From: Lineus longissimus
Lineage: Eukaryota; Nemertea; Pilidiophora; Heteronemertea; Lineidae
Length of the DNA stretch: 64,000 nucleotides
Assembly: GCF_910592395.1 (NCBI RefSeq)
Contig: NC_088310.1
Coordinates: 11,665,501 to 11,729,500 of the forward strand
Direction: 5' to 3'
This document shows, piece after piece, positions 1 to 10,878 of the stretch (position 1 is the first letter of the stretch; every line of letters begins with the position of its first letter). The position numbers were made by a program, and so were the translations under genes. The notes beneath the pieces are model-generated. The model saw only the letters and a list, made by a program, of their open reading frames with translations, made no database searches and was not told where the DNA came from.

Positions 1-540
1 TGACCATGACCAAATTACTTTCTTTTGTCTCGCTTCAAACCCCCAAAAGTAGGAGAAATAATATTTTACACTGTAATTACACATTTAAATTGCTGCGACA
101 CCATTCTAAAAAATAGTGAAAAAATTATTTCACATTCCCTTCAGGAACAGTGCCAAAATGGGGTTTTATGACATCAAAATAGTTCATGTTTTCACCCAAA
201 ACCAGGCTGCTTGAATTATAATCAGTAAATTGTGACAATTACCCCCATAAACAATGTCTTCAGTCAGGATCAGTTTCATGAGGTCAGAGGGAGCAAAGTG
301 GTTCATATGAATTACAATATGAGTAATCCACCATTCATGACAATCGGACAACAATGACAGGGGGTTGATATAAGAAATGAATTAGGCCTATTATTGTTAA
401 GCTGCTCAAAACACCTCATAATGGCCATCACAAAAGCTGCTATAGGCAATTTAGATTATGTCACCAGTCTTGGCTGACTCAATACAGGCCTTGATCTTTT
501 GGGCAGAATTGTCATATTTTGAAGTTACCATCAATTACCT
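1..540. other. AT-rich DNA, no gene seen
   Basis: No open frame with a recognisable domain, no repeat pair and no RNA gene was found here. The right edge grades into a decayed retrotransposon. Confidence 0.5.
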
Positions 541-1690
541 ACAACGCCTGGAGATAAGAAGAGAGCTCAAGACACTCCTGCAGGAAGAGTAGATGAAGAG
601 ACTACCCTCGCACCCACTCCATCAGAAACTCGAAAAAAAGTTTTTAAAAACAGATTGAAACGAGGAAGCATCGATCATGTCACAAAAAGCCGGCAATCAC
701 ATCATGCCGACATCCTGGAAAGCGAAATATCCAAATGTGAAATGTTAAACATCTCAGAATGGATCCCGGAAGAAAACCAGCCCGAAGTATTAAGACCCAC
801 TGTCCCCGGCATCATACAAGGGAACAGCGAGAGTGCAGAGAGGGTACTAACCCTCGAGATGATTGATCGGTGACCACCAATACCAACGAGAGCTATGGAC
901 CCACGTCTACACAGATGGGTATGCAGAGGGTGCTGTGAGAAACGGAGGAAGCGGCATTTTCATTCGAGACCCTGATCATGATACTAATGCCACCAAGATT
1001 GCAATTCCTGCTGGCAGTCTTTGCTCTAACTATCGGGCTGAACTTCTAGTCCTCGCCACTGCCGCCCATCACCTGTCACAGGCCAAGACAGATCGTATTT
1101 CTGACTGACTCTATATCAGCACTACAGGGGCTTACAAGTGGAAAGCCAGATGTACTTGCAAGAGCACACTACAGGAAGATCTGAGCATCCTGCTTCAAAC
1201 AAACCATGTAATACTTCAATGGATCCCCGAATATGTAGGCATACCTGGAAACGAACGAGCTGACACCCTGACCAAAGAGGACAGCAAGCAGCAGCAAAAG
1301 CAAACCAATACCTCCTACAAAGAATCAAAGGCTCCGCTGAAGAACAAGCTGACCAAGATATGGAGAGAGGAAAACAGTGGTTACAACCCCCAGACCGACA
1401 ACATCACCAAAGCTAGACATGATGAAGGATCAGGTGACGATCTACGAACAGGGCACTGCCGACTCAGAAAACACCTTCACAGTATGGTCTCCAGTTCCGC
1501 ATTCACACTGCGCAGATTCTCGTAAGCCTAGACTCCAGCTCATGTGCTTCAGACCTGTTCCCTAATGAAGAATATAGAGGAATACTTGCCAAAGGACACC
1601 ACCCTGACTCCAGTGTGCATCTCAAAAACTCCGAAAGCAGAAGAAGATGAAGAAGAAATTACTAACTACAAATTTCGGCACTCAGCCCCT
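541..1690 (+). pseudogene. Non-LTR retrotransposon remnant, RNase H end
   Basis: Translated pieces in shifting frames give the linker and RNase HI domain found at the C-terminus of some non-LTR retrotransposon ORF2 proteins. The motif HVYTDGYAEGAVRNGGSG (about 893-950) carries the first catalytic Asp, CSNYRAELLVL carries the Glu, LTDSISAL (from about 1097, after a frameshift) carries the next Asp, and WIPEYVGIPGNERAD (about 1220-1265) is the usual WIPGHVGIPGNERAD block with Tyr in place of the conserved His. A frameshift near 866-870 separates the upstream linker from the RNase H core, and another near 1095 splits the core. The endonuclease and reverse transcriptase are absent, so this is a dead 5'-truncated copy. 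Clade assignment within Jockey/I/Nimb-like elements is uncertain. Confidence 0.75.
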
Positions 1691-1889
1691 TTGAGTAAAC
1701 CTGATATCTCTTGTCTCATGTAAACTCATTTCCCAAATCCAATACCACTGTGTGTGCAATTGTAATATTTTGGCAAACACTGAACTGGGAATCACTGACA
1801 ACGCTTGTTTTGTAGTCTCACTTGGACCGTGAACTTTATACTTGATTTCATGTATTCTTTATTTCATTGCTTCGATGTTTTCTGTCAAG

Positions 1890-3197
1890 GCGAAAGCAGA
1901 GTGGCGTGTTGTCCTTCAACATTTGGATGAAATTATTCAGGAGCAAGATGATACCGCTTCTAAAGAGTGCCATAAGGAAATCATTGAAATAGACACTGGT
2001 AAGTTGTATTTGAACACCTCAACACGCCACTTATAAACCATAGGAGGCAACACCTACAAGGCCGTTCATCATTTGCGTTAGGAGCAAAAACTGTTTTAAT
2101 CGTTTGGCCGGTTGCTGGCAAGTCCAATGGTAAGCTAATAAAATCCATCGTGGCATTATGTATCTGACCGTGCCGTCTACGTTTATTAGAAATTATAATT
2201 TATGCTTACCATCAATGAATTATTAATGCAAGTCTTAGCTAAATATGTCTAATCTTTTTTCACTTTTTTTAAAGAGGCCTATAATATGAGGAAGAACCAG
2301 CCACGTCTCCTCACCTTCGACCCTCAGAAGCACAAAATTCTGAATTCAGAACTCAAGCGCCTGTACACGGCAGTGACCAGAGCCAGGGTGAACATCTGGA
2401 TATTTGATGAGGACAAACTCGCCCTGGAGCCGATGTTTAGATATTTCCAAGTGCGCAAGTTGGTGAGGACGGTAGTGGCAAAAGGGGAAGTTGATGGGAA
2501 GAGTAAGTGCCTTTTCAAACGTATTTAAACTGATGAGATTCTAGTCGAGACTTTTGTATAAAACAAAGAAAAAGTATGATCAGATATGCTCTGAAAACCA
2601 GACTAGACTCCTCAGTCATCAGTGCAGATACCCTGTCCTAACATGCCTAATCGACAATCACAGTTGGGTAGAGAGTCCTAGGTCTTTTTCTAGTGAGATG
2701 TTTTGCTGAACGATCAGTGACCGTAATAACATGCTATAGCCATGAAATATGCACGATTCAAATATTGAGTGGAAATGGAAACACGAGCTCAGTGTTTTAC
2801 ACGCTAAAAGAAATAACAGAAATGCTCGGAACCTTCTGCCCCTTAACCTCGACACAATTCTATTGCAGGATTGACTGAACTTTTTCCGAAGAAATCTTCT
2901 AAGCGTGATTGGAAGCTAAAAGGGAACGACTTTTTTAAAAGACAACAATACAAACTTGCTGCTGACTGCTACAAAAAGGCTGGGCTTGATAAACTAGAAC
3001 AGAGATGCTTAGCAAACCAGCTGGAAGTGTACGCTAAGGGCACCGTCAACAAGCGAGAGAGACTTAACAAATTCCTAGCCGCTTCGTTAGATCACCTCAA
3101 ATGCCATCAGTATGTGCAAGCCGTAAATTGTCTGTGTTATGCAGAAGAATTCGAAATGGCTGAGCAGCTGAGTGGCAGTAGCAAAGTAAAGAAGTAA
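1890..3197 (+). CDS. TRANK1: TRANK1-like gene, three partial exons (UvrD-type helicase end and TPR-like region)
   Basis: Three pieces join with consistent splice signals: exon 1890-1998 (acceptor tctgtcaag, donor gtaagt, phase 1), exon 2275-2502 (acceptor after a T-rich tract, donor gtaagt, phase 1) and exon from 2869 (acceptor tattgcag). The joined frame stays open. The middle exon holds LNSELKRLYTAVTRARVN, the motif VI region of UvrD/Rep-type superfamily 1 helicases, followed by WIFDE, typical of TPR-and-ankyrin-repeat protein 1 (TRANK1). The last exon has a TPR-like helical stretch (GNDFFKRQQYKLAADCYKKAG). The frame stops at 3197, but a possible donor (gtaaag at 3186) suggests the gene could continue. 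TRANK1 proteins run to thousands of residues, so this is a small C-terminal part; upstream and downstream exons were not found in the window. It may be part of a long gene with transposon-filled introns or a duplicated fragment. Confidence 0.6.
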
Positions 3198-3199
3198 TG

Positions 3200-3865
3200 G
3201 CGTGATGATTTTAAAGGTGGACTAAAAGTATTTCATTACTTATTTTTGTTAATTACTAGTAATACGTACCTGGGTATGATTATTATATATCTTGTACCAT
3301 CGGGAATACATGTAGTGGCGATAAAATGTGATAATAGACATGGCCGGTGTAAAGGTAGTAATGTCCCCAAGGAAAAAATTCCAGCTCTATTGTAATCTGA
3401 CGGATTATGGTGCATGGTTCTATTCTGGCCATGACCGTCAATAGCTTCGAGATGAAAGTGCATGATATAATTCTTTGTTCCCCGGACATTCTATATGGGA
3501 ACATTGCAAACTTCTACACCGGTGTATAACACTACACTTTCTCCAGAAAGACATTTTCTGCGTTGCACCGGGCATGAAACTCGGTTCACCTATACCCCTC
3601 CCCCCTCCATATTCAACCTTTGAACAGAAACTAATAGGGTTAAACTGGACTTGGTGCGTATATCTCCTCAATTTTTACAACTTTGTCAAAGTGTGAGCTA
3701 TTAGAGAGGATAGGAGATCGTTCCGCTAACACTAACGATAACGATAACAGTATTTTTAATGCAGGTAAAGAAAATGAAAGTTATTTAACCGCTAACGTTA
3801 TTTTTTTCCAATTTTAATTACAACAAACACAACCATCAAAAAGGGACCTTCTTTGCGATCATACA
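3200..3865. other. Non-coding DNA, no feature seen
   Basis: Short frames on both strands show no domain. If the TRANK1-like gene continues, this could be intron. A short tandem-like stretch (acgataacgataac, about 3735) is the only local repetition. Confidence 0.4.
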
Positions 3866-4405
3866 ATGCGGGTTGGACAATCGGGTTGGCTGACATGGTG
3901 TTGGGTCCGACGTGCATGTTGGTTCCATTGTACCTGTCCTCAAAAAGCCAACTCTAACCCTAATATCTCGACAAATTATAGACCTATTACTACTCCAAAT
4001 AGTTGGAACAATTTTTTATCCCACGGGAGGATTCTTGTGGTAAAACACAAATTGGTTTGAGAGAAGGACTGGATGTAGATATGGCTTGTTTATTTGCTCA
4101 TGACGTAACAAGATATTTTAATTCTCGAGGTAGCCTAGTTTTTGCTTGCAGCTTGGGTGCAGAAAAGTGCTTTGACCAGGTTTGGCACGACGGTCTTTTT
4201 TTGCAAACTCTCGCCAAGGATTGGTTTTATTTATTGGTTTACTCTCTATGAACGGTGTTCTAGTAAAAGTAACGATATAATGGGACTGTCAGTGCTCCTT
4301 TTACAGTTACGAGATGTATCGGGCAGGGTAGTATTTTATATCCTATATTTTTTACTATATATGTTCATAGATGATTTATTACCGGAACTAGTTGATGCTA
4401 ACGGT
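3866..4405 (+). pseudogene. Decayed non-LTR reverse transcriptase, left part
   Basis: Fragments in changing frames match successive reverse transcriptase blocks: NYRPIT (about 3978), QIGLREG (about 4050), then a degenerate domain A, SLGAEKCFDQVWHDGLF (about 4150-4200), which corresponds to the usual D-x-x-K-A-F-D-x-V-W, and YMFIDDLLPELVDANGYG (about 4358-4410). The invariant first Asp of domain A is replaced. The frame is broken several times and is interrupted at 4408 by a MITE; the catalytic block resumes beyond it at 5561. Non-functional. The clade is not resolved. Confidence 0.65.
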
Positions 4406-4407
4406 TA

Positions 4408-5558
4408 TGGCAAGCCGTGTGTCAAATAATTAAGAAAACCTAGTTTTATTGAAGAAAACCTGGATTTCTTCAATCAAAACTTAGTTTCATGGAAGAAAAC
4501 CACGTTTTATTCAGTGAAACTAGGTTTCTATGGAAAAAGCATAGGTTTATTATAAAAACCACGTTTTTTTTATAGAAAACCAAGTTTTTTGCAAGAAAAC
4601 TGTCTTAAAAAATTAAATCTATGCTTCTTCAATAAAAAAACTAGTTTAGTAGAAGAAAATTTGGTTTTGTGGAATAGAACCAGGTTATATACTTATCTTC
4701 ATCAAAACCTAGTTTTTATTGAAAAATACCAGGTTATTTCTTATAAAACCTAGTTTCCAATCCATTTGCTAGAAAACCTAGTCTTTTTACCTCGTCTCCA
4801 CAACGGGGCACGCATGGTTGTCTGGGGGGGAGGTTGGTTTGGAGATCAGGAGCTTTCATTACTCCACATGCGCAGTGAACCCGTCGGTTTTGTTTGAGCG
4901 TGCGCAGTTCATCCCGTGCATGCATTATCAGACCGAATGTCAATCCAGCGAAAACGAAAGTAAGTTTTAGTTTTCATGCTTGCTGCCTGATTTGAATTCG
5001 AATTTGGAAAATGTTACCATGAGAAGCAGCAGAACAGAAGTACCAAACTCTCCTGCGCATGGCCCCCTGCGCATGCTCGGATCCTGGACAACCCGGGTAA
5101 ACTGTAACCTCGCCCCAGAAGAGGAGACGAGGAAAAAAGACTAGGTTATCACAGTAAAACCTGGTTTTCTTCTTTCGAAACTTAGTTTCATGGAAGAAAA
5201 CGTGTTTTTTTCTCAATGAAACTAGGTTTTTATTTTTTATAAAACTAGGTTATATGGAAGTAAACATAGTTTTTATCTTTTTTGAAACTTGGTTTTCATG
5301 AAACTTATACTTTTTCGAAGAAGACTAAGGTGTTTTTAACAACTTAATTTTCTTGAAAGAAAACCTAGTTTTCTTCCATATAACCTAGTTTTATGTTTTC
5401 TTGAATAAAAACATAGTTTCTTTGAAAAAAACATGGTTTTCTTCCATAAAACTAAGTTTTGAAAGAAGAAAACAAGTAAAACTAAGTTTTGAAAGAAGAA
5501 AACAAGGTTTTGTTCAAAAAATGTAGGTTTTCTTAATTATTGAACGCACGGCTTGCCA
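4408..5558. mobile_element. Palindromic MITE (family A), TA target duplication
   Basis: The ends are inverted repeats starting TGGCAAGCCGTG; together with the flanking TA, 33 of 36 end positions match. TA dinucleotides flank both ends (4406-4407 and 5559-5560), as for Tc1/mariner-type insertion. The interior is mostly variants of AAAACCTAGTTTT, itself nearly palindromic, and the two arms mirror each other up to the centre (for example acctcgtctcc near 4790 against ggagacgagg near 5120), so a single strand could fold into one very long imperfect hairpin. It carries no coding capacity. It splits the reverse transcriptase remnant at 3866-5920. A second, truncated copy is at 42835. Confidence 0.85.
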
Positions 5559-5560
5559 TA

Positions 5561-5920
5561 AACGATGGTCTAAGGATCGACCAGTTTCTTTTCAATAACT
5601 TTGCTTATGCAAATGATGTGAATCTATTGGCGGCTACCGTCACTGGTCTTTAACGTTTAATTGATGAGTGCTATATATGGTCACGACACTGTGAACAAAA
5701 TTGATAATCTAAATGTAGGTGGCGTCAATTTTCGAGCTGATCGACCTTAAGTCCTCCACACAAGTTTCTAACTGAATATCAGCTGCCAGGCGGAAAGCGC
5801 ATAGTCTATTGAACTCGGGTCTAACATATCCAGGTAGAAGCACTGGGGTCAAAGTGTATCTTTGGGAAATGACCGTGTACCCGATTGTCACATTCGGCTG
5901 CTACTTGTTATCTCTTGGAT
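5561..5920 (+). pseudogene. Decayed non-LTR reverse transcriptase, right part
   Basis: Directly after the MITE, FAYANDVNLLA (about 5600-5632) is a mutated form of the catalytic F-x-YADDVNLLA block; the first of the two Asp residues has become Asn. A few following residues (LIDECYIWSRH) fit the next block after an in-frame stop at about 5650. The block order and the MITE target duplication show it is the continuation of the 3866-4405 fragment. Confidence 0.65.
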
Positions 5921-5931
5921 ATCGCTGGCCG

Positions 5932-6874
5932 GAGGGGACACAATGCAATATTTAATGTCAACCCTAATTCAGAATTATGTCCAACATAATTCACAATAAG
6001 TGTTGACATTAAATTGGCCAATCAGAACGCAGTTTTTTATGTATGCACAAAATCGATTTCATGTAGACATTAAGACAATAAATGAAGTCACAATCTCGAT
6101 TAATATGGGACATTGATTTTTTTCGTGTTGATACAAAACATTTTGTGTCAACACTTATTCCGATTAATGTCGGAAATAATTCTGAATATTCTATATAAGC
6201 CAATCAGAATCGAGGTTTAAGTGTCGACATTAAATACGAATAATGTACACCATAAACACGCAAATTCCGTATAAAAATCGGCCAATCAAGTCATTGATTT
6301 GTGTACGGAAGTTGCGTATTTAATTTATGGTGTACACTATTCGTATTTTATGTCAATTCTGATTGGCGAATTTATTTAGTGTCGACACAAATTCAGAATT
6401 ACATCCAACACTAATCGGAATAATAACAAAATGCAATTAAAATAATGTCCCATATATAGCGAATTTGTGACTTCATTAATCGCCTTTTCTTTTTAGGAGG
6501 CAATTGTATAGGTGGATTGTGGGTCACCTTTGTGTTCCTCCTTTTAGACACTAATTTTAATGTTATGATGTGCTACATTTTGTTCTTGTGTTTAGTGCAT
6601 TTTTATAAGTTCTGCACATGTTTTAAATCGATCTAGTGTCTAATAAAGTATTCAGTAAATTAAATTAGATTAAAATGCAATTAAAATAATGTCCCATATA
6701 AAGCGAATTTGTGACTACATTAATCGGATTAATGTCTACGAAATCGATTTTGTGTATACATGAAAAACTGCCTTCTGATTGGTTAATTTAATGTCAACAC
6801 TTATTGTGAATTATGTTGGACATCTGAATTGATGATGACATTAAATATTGCATTGTGTCCACTCCGGCCAGCGA
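5932..6874. mobile_element. Long-TIR MITE (family B), TA target duplication
   Basis: Inverted termini beginning TCGCTGGCCGGAG-GGACACAATG extend for about 150 bp on each side, with TA at 5930-5931 and 6875-6876. The interior repeats words such as gtcgacattaa and gccaatcagaa in both orientations. A ~50-bp direct repeat (about 6433-6482 and 6678-6727) brackets a 190-bp stretch, indicating an internal duplication or a later insertion. No coding capacity was seen. Confidence 0.75.
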
Positions 6875-8109
6875 TACCAGGAAGACGTGATATTGCCGAT
6901 ATGGTGGCGTTTCAGACCAAATGTATCTTTAGCTCAGCTGACAAAGTCAGCGAAGCTGGTAATATTACTTAGGGAATGGTGTCTGTCCTTCCTTCCATCC
7001 GTGTCACTTTTGGGCATTTTGTAACCGTAAGGCCTAGGCACTTCGGTGACGCTGCTAAATTAGGCGTAACCCAAGAACTCAGCTCAGAAACCAAAAATCA
7101 GCGCGATCCGACCTACATTAAGGGAATGAGGTCATCGGGAAGTTTAAACTTTAATCCTTTACACCTCGGTCCACAGAGGAAATATTGTTTTCACATCTGG
7201 CCGAATATTTTTTGATAATTTTTCATTTTTACTTGTAAAGAAATTAGTTTAGTTTTCACCGTCAGTTGGCGCTACAGGCACATTTAACTGAATTTTTGAC
7301 GATTCAAAAGCCCGGGCTATGACGTATATTCGCGCAGTTGTATTCTGCGCATGGAATTGGCCAAGGAACCAGGCTATATTTCAGCATACCCACTGTGACC
7401 AGTCTAAAGATGGAAGACTGAATTTTGCAACCAATTTTCTGCTGAAAAGAAGTCAAGTAGGCGATATCATCATTAATTCCTTTCAGTGGGTAGTCATAAT
7501 GTCTTTAGGGACTACTTTTAGAAATTATTTCTTGAAAATTTGGCCACAATTCGGTGAAAACGATATTAGAAGTGCACGCTCTGTTCGCGAATCATTTTGA
7601 AGTGGAGAATTCCCACAGTATGTGCAGTGAATCGGCATGATTCTGTTTGCATTTTAGGTTTTAGTACTACGATTCTTACATGACTAAAAAGTAGACATTC
7701 CAAGCAACACAATAATGTTACTTCCATAAGAAAATATTCAAAATTGGCGGAGCTACGGCATTCTGTTCGGCAATTGGCAGCGCTGATAAAATACATTGCA
7801 TGCTAATGCATGCCAAATGGCACTCTTTGAAAAGCGCTCATTGGACAACGTAGGGAATCATCAGAAATTACGTCATCGCTGGTCTAAATAAAAAATAGCT
7901 TGGTACCCGTTCGACTCACTAGGGTTACGCAGTAGAGCACAATGTCATGAAAAACGACCCTTTATAAATTCAAATCACCTGCAGGACAGGTCACTTTCTC
8001 TCAATAAAGTTAATTTTATTGACTCCTGTAATCTCTACCTTATCAAAAATAAAGACAGTGGTGTTAGTCCCAAACTGGTCATTTCTATTTATCTGGTTGG
8101 TTGACAACT
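6875..8109. other. Non-coding DNA with a decayed hairpin element
   Basis: A hairpin-forming stretch (AGCTCAGCTGAC...GTCAGCGAAGCT, about 6932-6957) followed by gtctgtccttccttccatccgt resembles the end of a dispersed invertebrate repeat related to the ~300-bp tandem families at 19 and 60 kb. Nothing else with domain content was seen up to 8110. Confidence 0.35.
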
Positions 8110-8912
8110 TTCTTAGCTGTAATATGGCGACAAGACCGAGATTCTGCTAATCTGTTCCCGCAGGTTCAGCAGCACTATTAATCTCCCCGCCATCCGTATC
8201 ATTGATGCAAATGTATATTCTTCTGTTTCTGCAAGAGATTTGGGTGTGATCTTGGACCGTGATTTCAATTTCAAAGAACACATTAACACCTGTGTACGGG
8301 CCACCAATTTTCACATTCGTAACATCGGGAAAATCAGAAAATATCTATCTCCAAATACCACCAGGTTTTATGTCCAGGCTCTTGTAATATCTCGCCTGGA
8401 TTTCTGTAATTCCCTTTTCCTTGGTTTTCCTAATTCAACAATTACACCCCTACAGAAGGTACAAAACTATGCCGCTCGCCTAATTACCAAGACCAAGAAA
8501 CGATCTTCCATCTCCCCAGTACTCAGGTCTCTACATTGGCTTCCTGTGCAACAGCGCATCAAGTACAAGGTTCTCCTTCTTACCTACAAGTGTCTTCACC
8601 AACTTGCTCCCCAATACCTTTCAGAACTTCTCACTGTTCATACCGTTTCTCGAACTCTGCGCTCTTCATCGGCCGTTCTTCTGTCTATCCCAAATGCCAA
8701 TGTCATGTCAGTCGGTGGTAGAGCATTTTCAATTGGAGCCCCTGAGCTGTGGAACAAACTTCCTTCAACTGTTGGGAACTGCAGCTCTCTGTTATCTTTC
8801 AAGGGACAACTGAAACATTTGCTTTTTAAAGAGACCTATCAAGCGCTTTGAGCGGCCAGTTAATGGTTGGATTCTGCGATATATGAGACTCGTATTATTA
8901 TTTTTATTATTT
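8110..8912 (+). mobile_element. L2/CR1-like LINE, 5'-truncated 3' end
   Basis: An open frame from about 8128 to 8851 encodes the C-terminal part of a LINE reverse transcriptase: DKTEILLI, then ARDLGVILDRDF, SRLDFCNSLFLG, LQKVQNYAARLITK and LRSLHWLPVQQRIKYKVLL, a set of blocks diagnostic of the L2/CR1 group, and the terminal FKGQLKHLLFKETY. The endonuclease and the catalytic half of the reverse transcriptase are missing, as is usual for incomplete reverse transcription. The 3' untranslated end carries AGCGCTTTGAGCG (8842-8854) and finishes in ATT repeats near 8900. The same tail is present on the SINE at 23090-23353. This is a relic, although its last ~200 codons are still open. Confidence 0.85.
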
Positions 8913-8914
8913 TG

Positions 8915-10870
8915 ACCTCTGTTATCAGGATACCTCTCAATTACAACATGTTGTATCATTAGTTGTGCTGTACAAACCAGCCTGGACATACTACAGTTGT
9001 CCATGGAGAAGTCACATCCTCTCTGACACTTTTTGTCTGCAAAGCTACCGATACAACATACTGAACTAGGGATATCTTCCGTTGCCTCCTGTAACATTTA
9101 CCTATCATGGATGATTAGCTCAGTCATATTTCATCTAGCTGGCAGCTCTGCATTTGAAATTTTAGTGGTATAACGTGTTCTCTTGACCTTTAAACAGTAG
9201 TATAAAGCCGATATTTACTACTTTAAACCCTCAGTCCAATGTTAATAGGTTATCCAGCTGAGCGCCAGGCCCTTGGGCCTCTTGTTGAAATTCCGCAGAG
9301 ATCTCACCATTCTTAACTGTTGTTGGCTCTGGGTATTAAGAGCATCGCATTTGTGATAAACAATTTGAAGGGGTCAGAGCCAAACAACCCATGTCAGTTT
9401 TCGTGGTTTTGAGACAAAGGTAATAACGTTGTAAATATTGGCATAGGCCGTTTTGGTTCTCAATATTTTGAAACTTCCTTTTTACTCAAAATAATGAATT
9501 GATGCAAGTTCTAACTATCCTATTGTAAAGAAGATCACTTACCCATTAATCGAACGTGCGAATCGTTGGTATTAAAAAACCAGACTAAGCAAAATTCACC
9601 CCGAAAACACTTTTGCACATAGGCTGATTGGGCCCTCAGCAGAATTTATCTTAGGTAGAAGCACCCTTGTGATTGCAGAGACAAATTAATGTCACCTATT
9701 GACAGGCTCGTATGAGTTCAAATGTTGATGTATCAGTTCCAAAACAACCTCTGTGGCACATAGGTTGTTCTGGCTCGTCCCCTTCATCTTAAAATCTTCA
9801 TTTTTAATCGTATTTTTAAGAAAGGATCCCCTGTTAGTGACCTGAATGTAACTCTTTTTTATGAAGACATATATGTGAAGGTCATCCGATGGAGGGTATA
9901 CCCTCAGTGGGTCCATTTGCACCATGGTTCTGTCCCCTTCGTTGGTCGCCTTTGCGGAGACGGCTGGTCGGTTCCGGTCTCCTGGTCAATCGAATCACGA
10001 CTTGGCTGGCATGGTGTCACAGATTCGATGTTGCGCCCAAATTGACGCTGAGATCAGTGATGACACAAACGACGGGTTTCTGCACTTCACGTTTAATATA
10101 GGAACTAAAATATAATAAACAGGAAACATACTAAGTAACTGGTAGAAATTTAACAACTATAAACAAGTAAACACACCCAGCCTCAAGCATGCAATTAACT
10201 CAATTACTAATTAATTAATTACTCGAATGGAGCTCCATACACCACACAGTACTTTGACCCGCCCATACATATATAATACCAGACGGTCATACAGGACACC
10301 CTGTCCTCCCACATGTACATTACCACTGTACACTTCCACAGGCCTATATACAAATATCTTTACAAAGCTTGCTCTCTACAACTAAACTGATACAAACTGG
10401 CTTATCACACCAAACTAACTAAACAATCCAACTGAATACGTGTTACTACTTTGAAACTGGTTTCACTAAACATAGCAATATCTACCAAGTGTACATTGTT
10501 ATCAAAAAAGGTTTGGCACACTTACTCCAATCAATTTTCACACCTCGATCACTCCTTCTCCTCATTCACACCAGACAGGAAGTGCTCAGAAACCCACTTG
10601 GCAACTTCCTACAACACACTCGTTCAAACCAAACATTAACCCATTCACACCAACACTCATACTGACACAATGACAACCATAGTTAGAAATGACGCGTTTT
10701 GGTACACGAGGTGGTGGACTCTATGAGGGAACTCCTTTATTCGGATGCCTTTATTTGTTAAATCGTCAAATACTAAGCTTTTAGCAATACTTCTAGTTGA
10801 TAGGGCTCCATAGGCAGCAGCTAGGTAGGCAAGATAAAGTTGTCCATAGTCGCCAATAGGGGCCTCTCCC
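8915..10870. other. Non-coding DNA, no gene seen
   Basis: No domain-bearing frame was found. A short palindrome GGCCCTTGGGCC followed by TCTTGTT near 9268 resembles a dispersed invertebrate repeat end, but no partner was found nearby. Confidence 0.4.
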
Positions 10871-10878
10871 ATGGTAGT

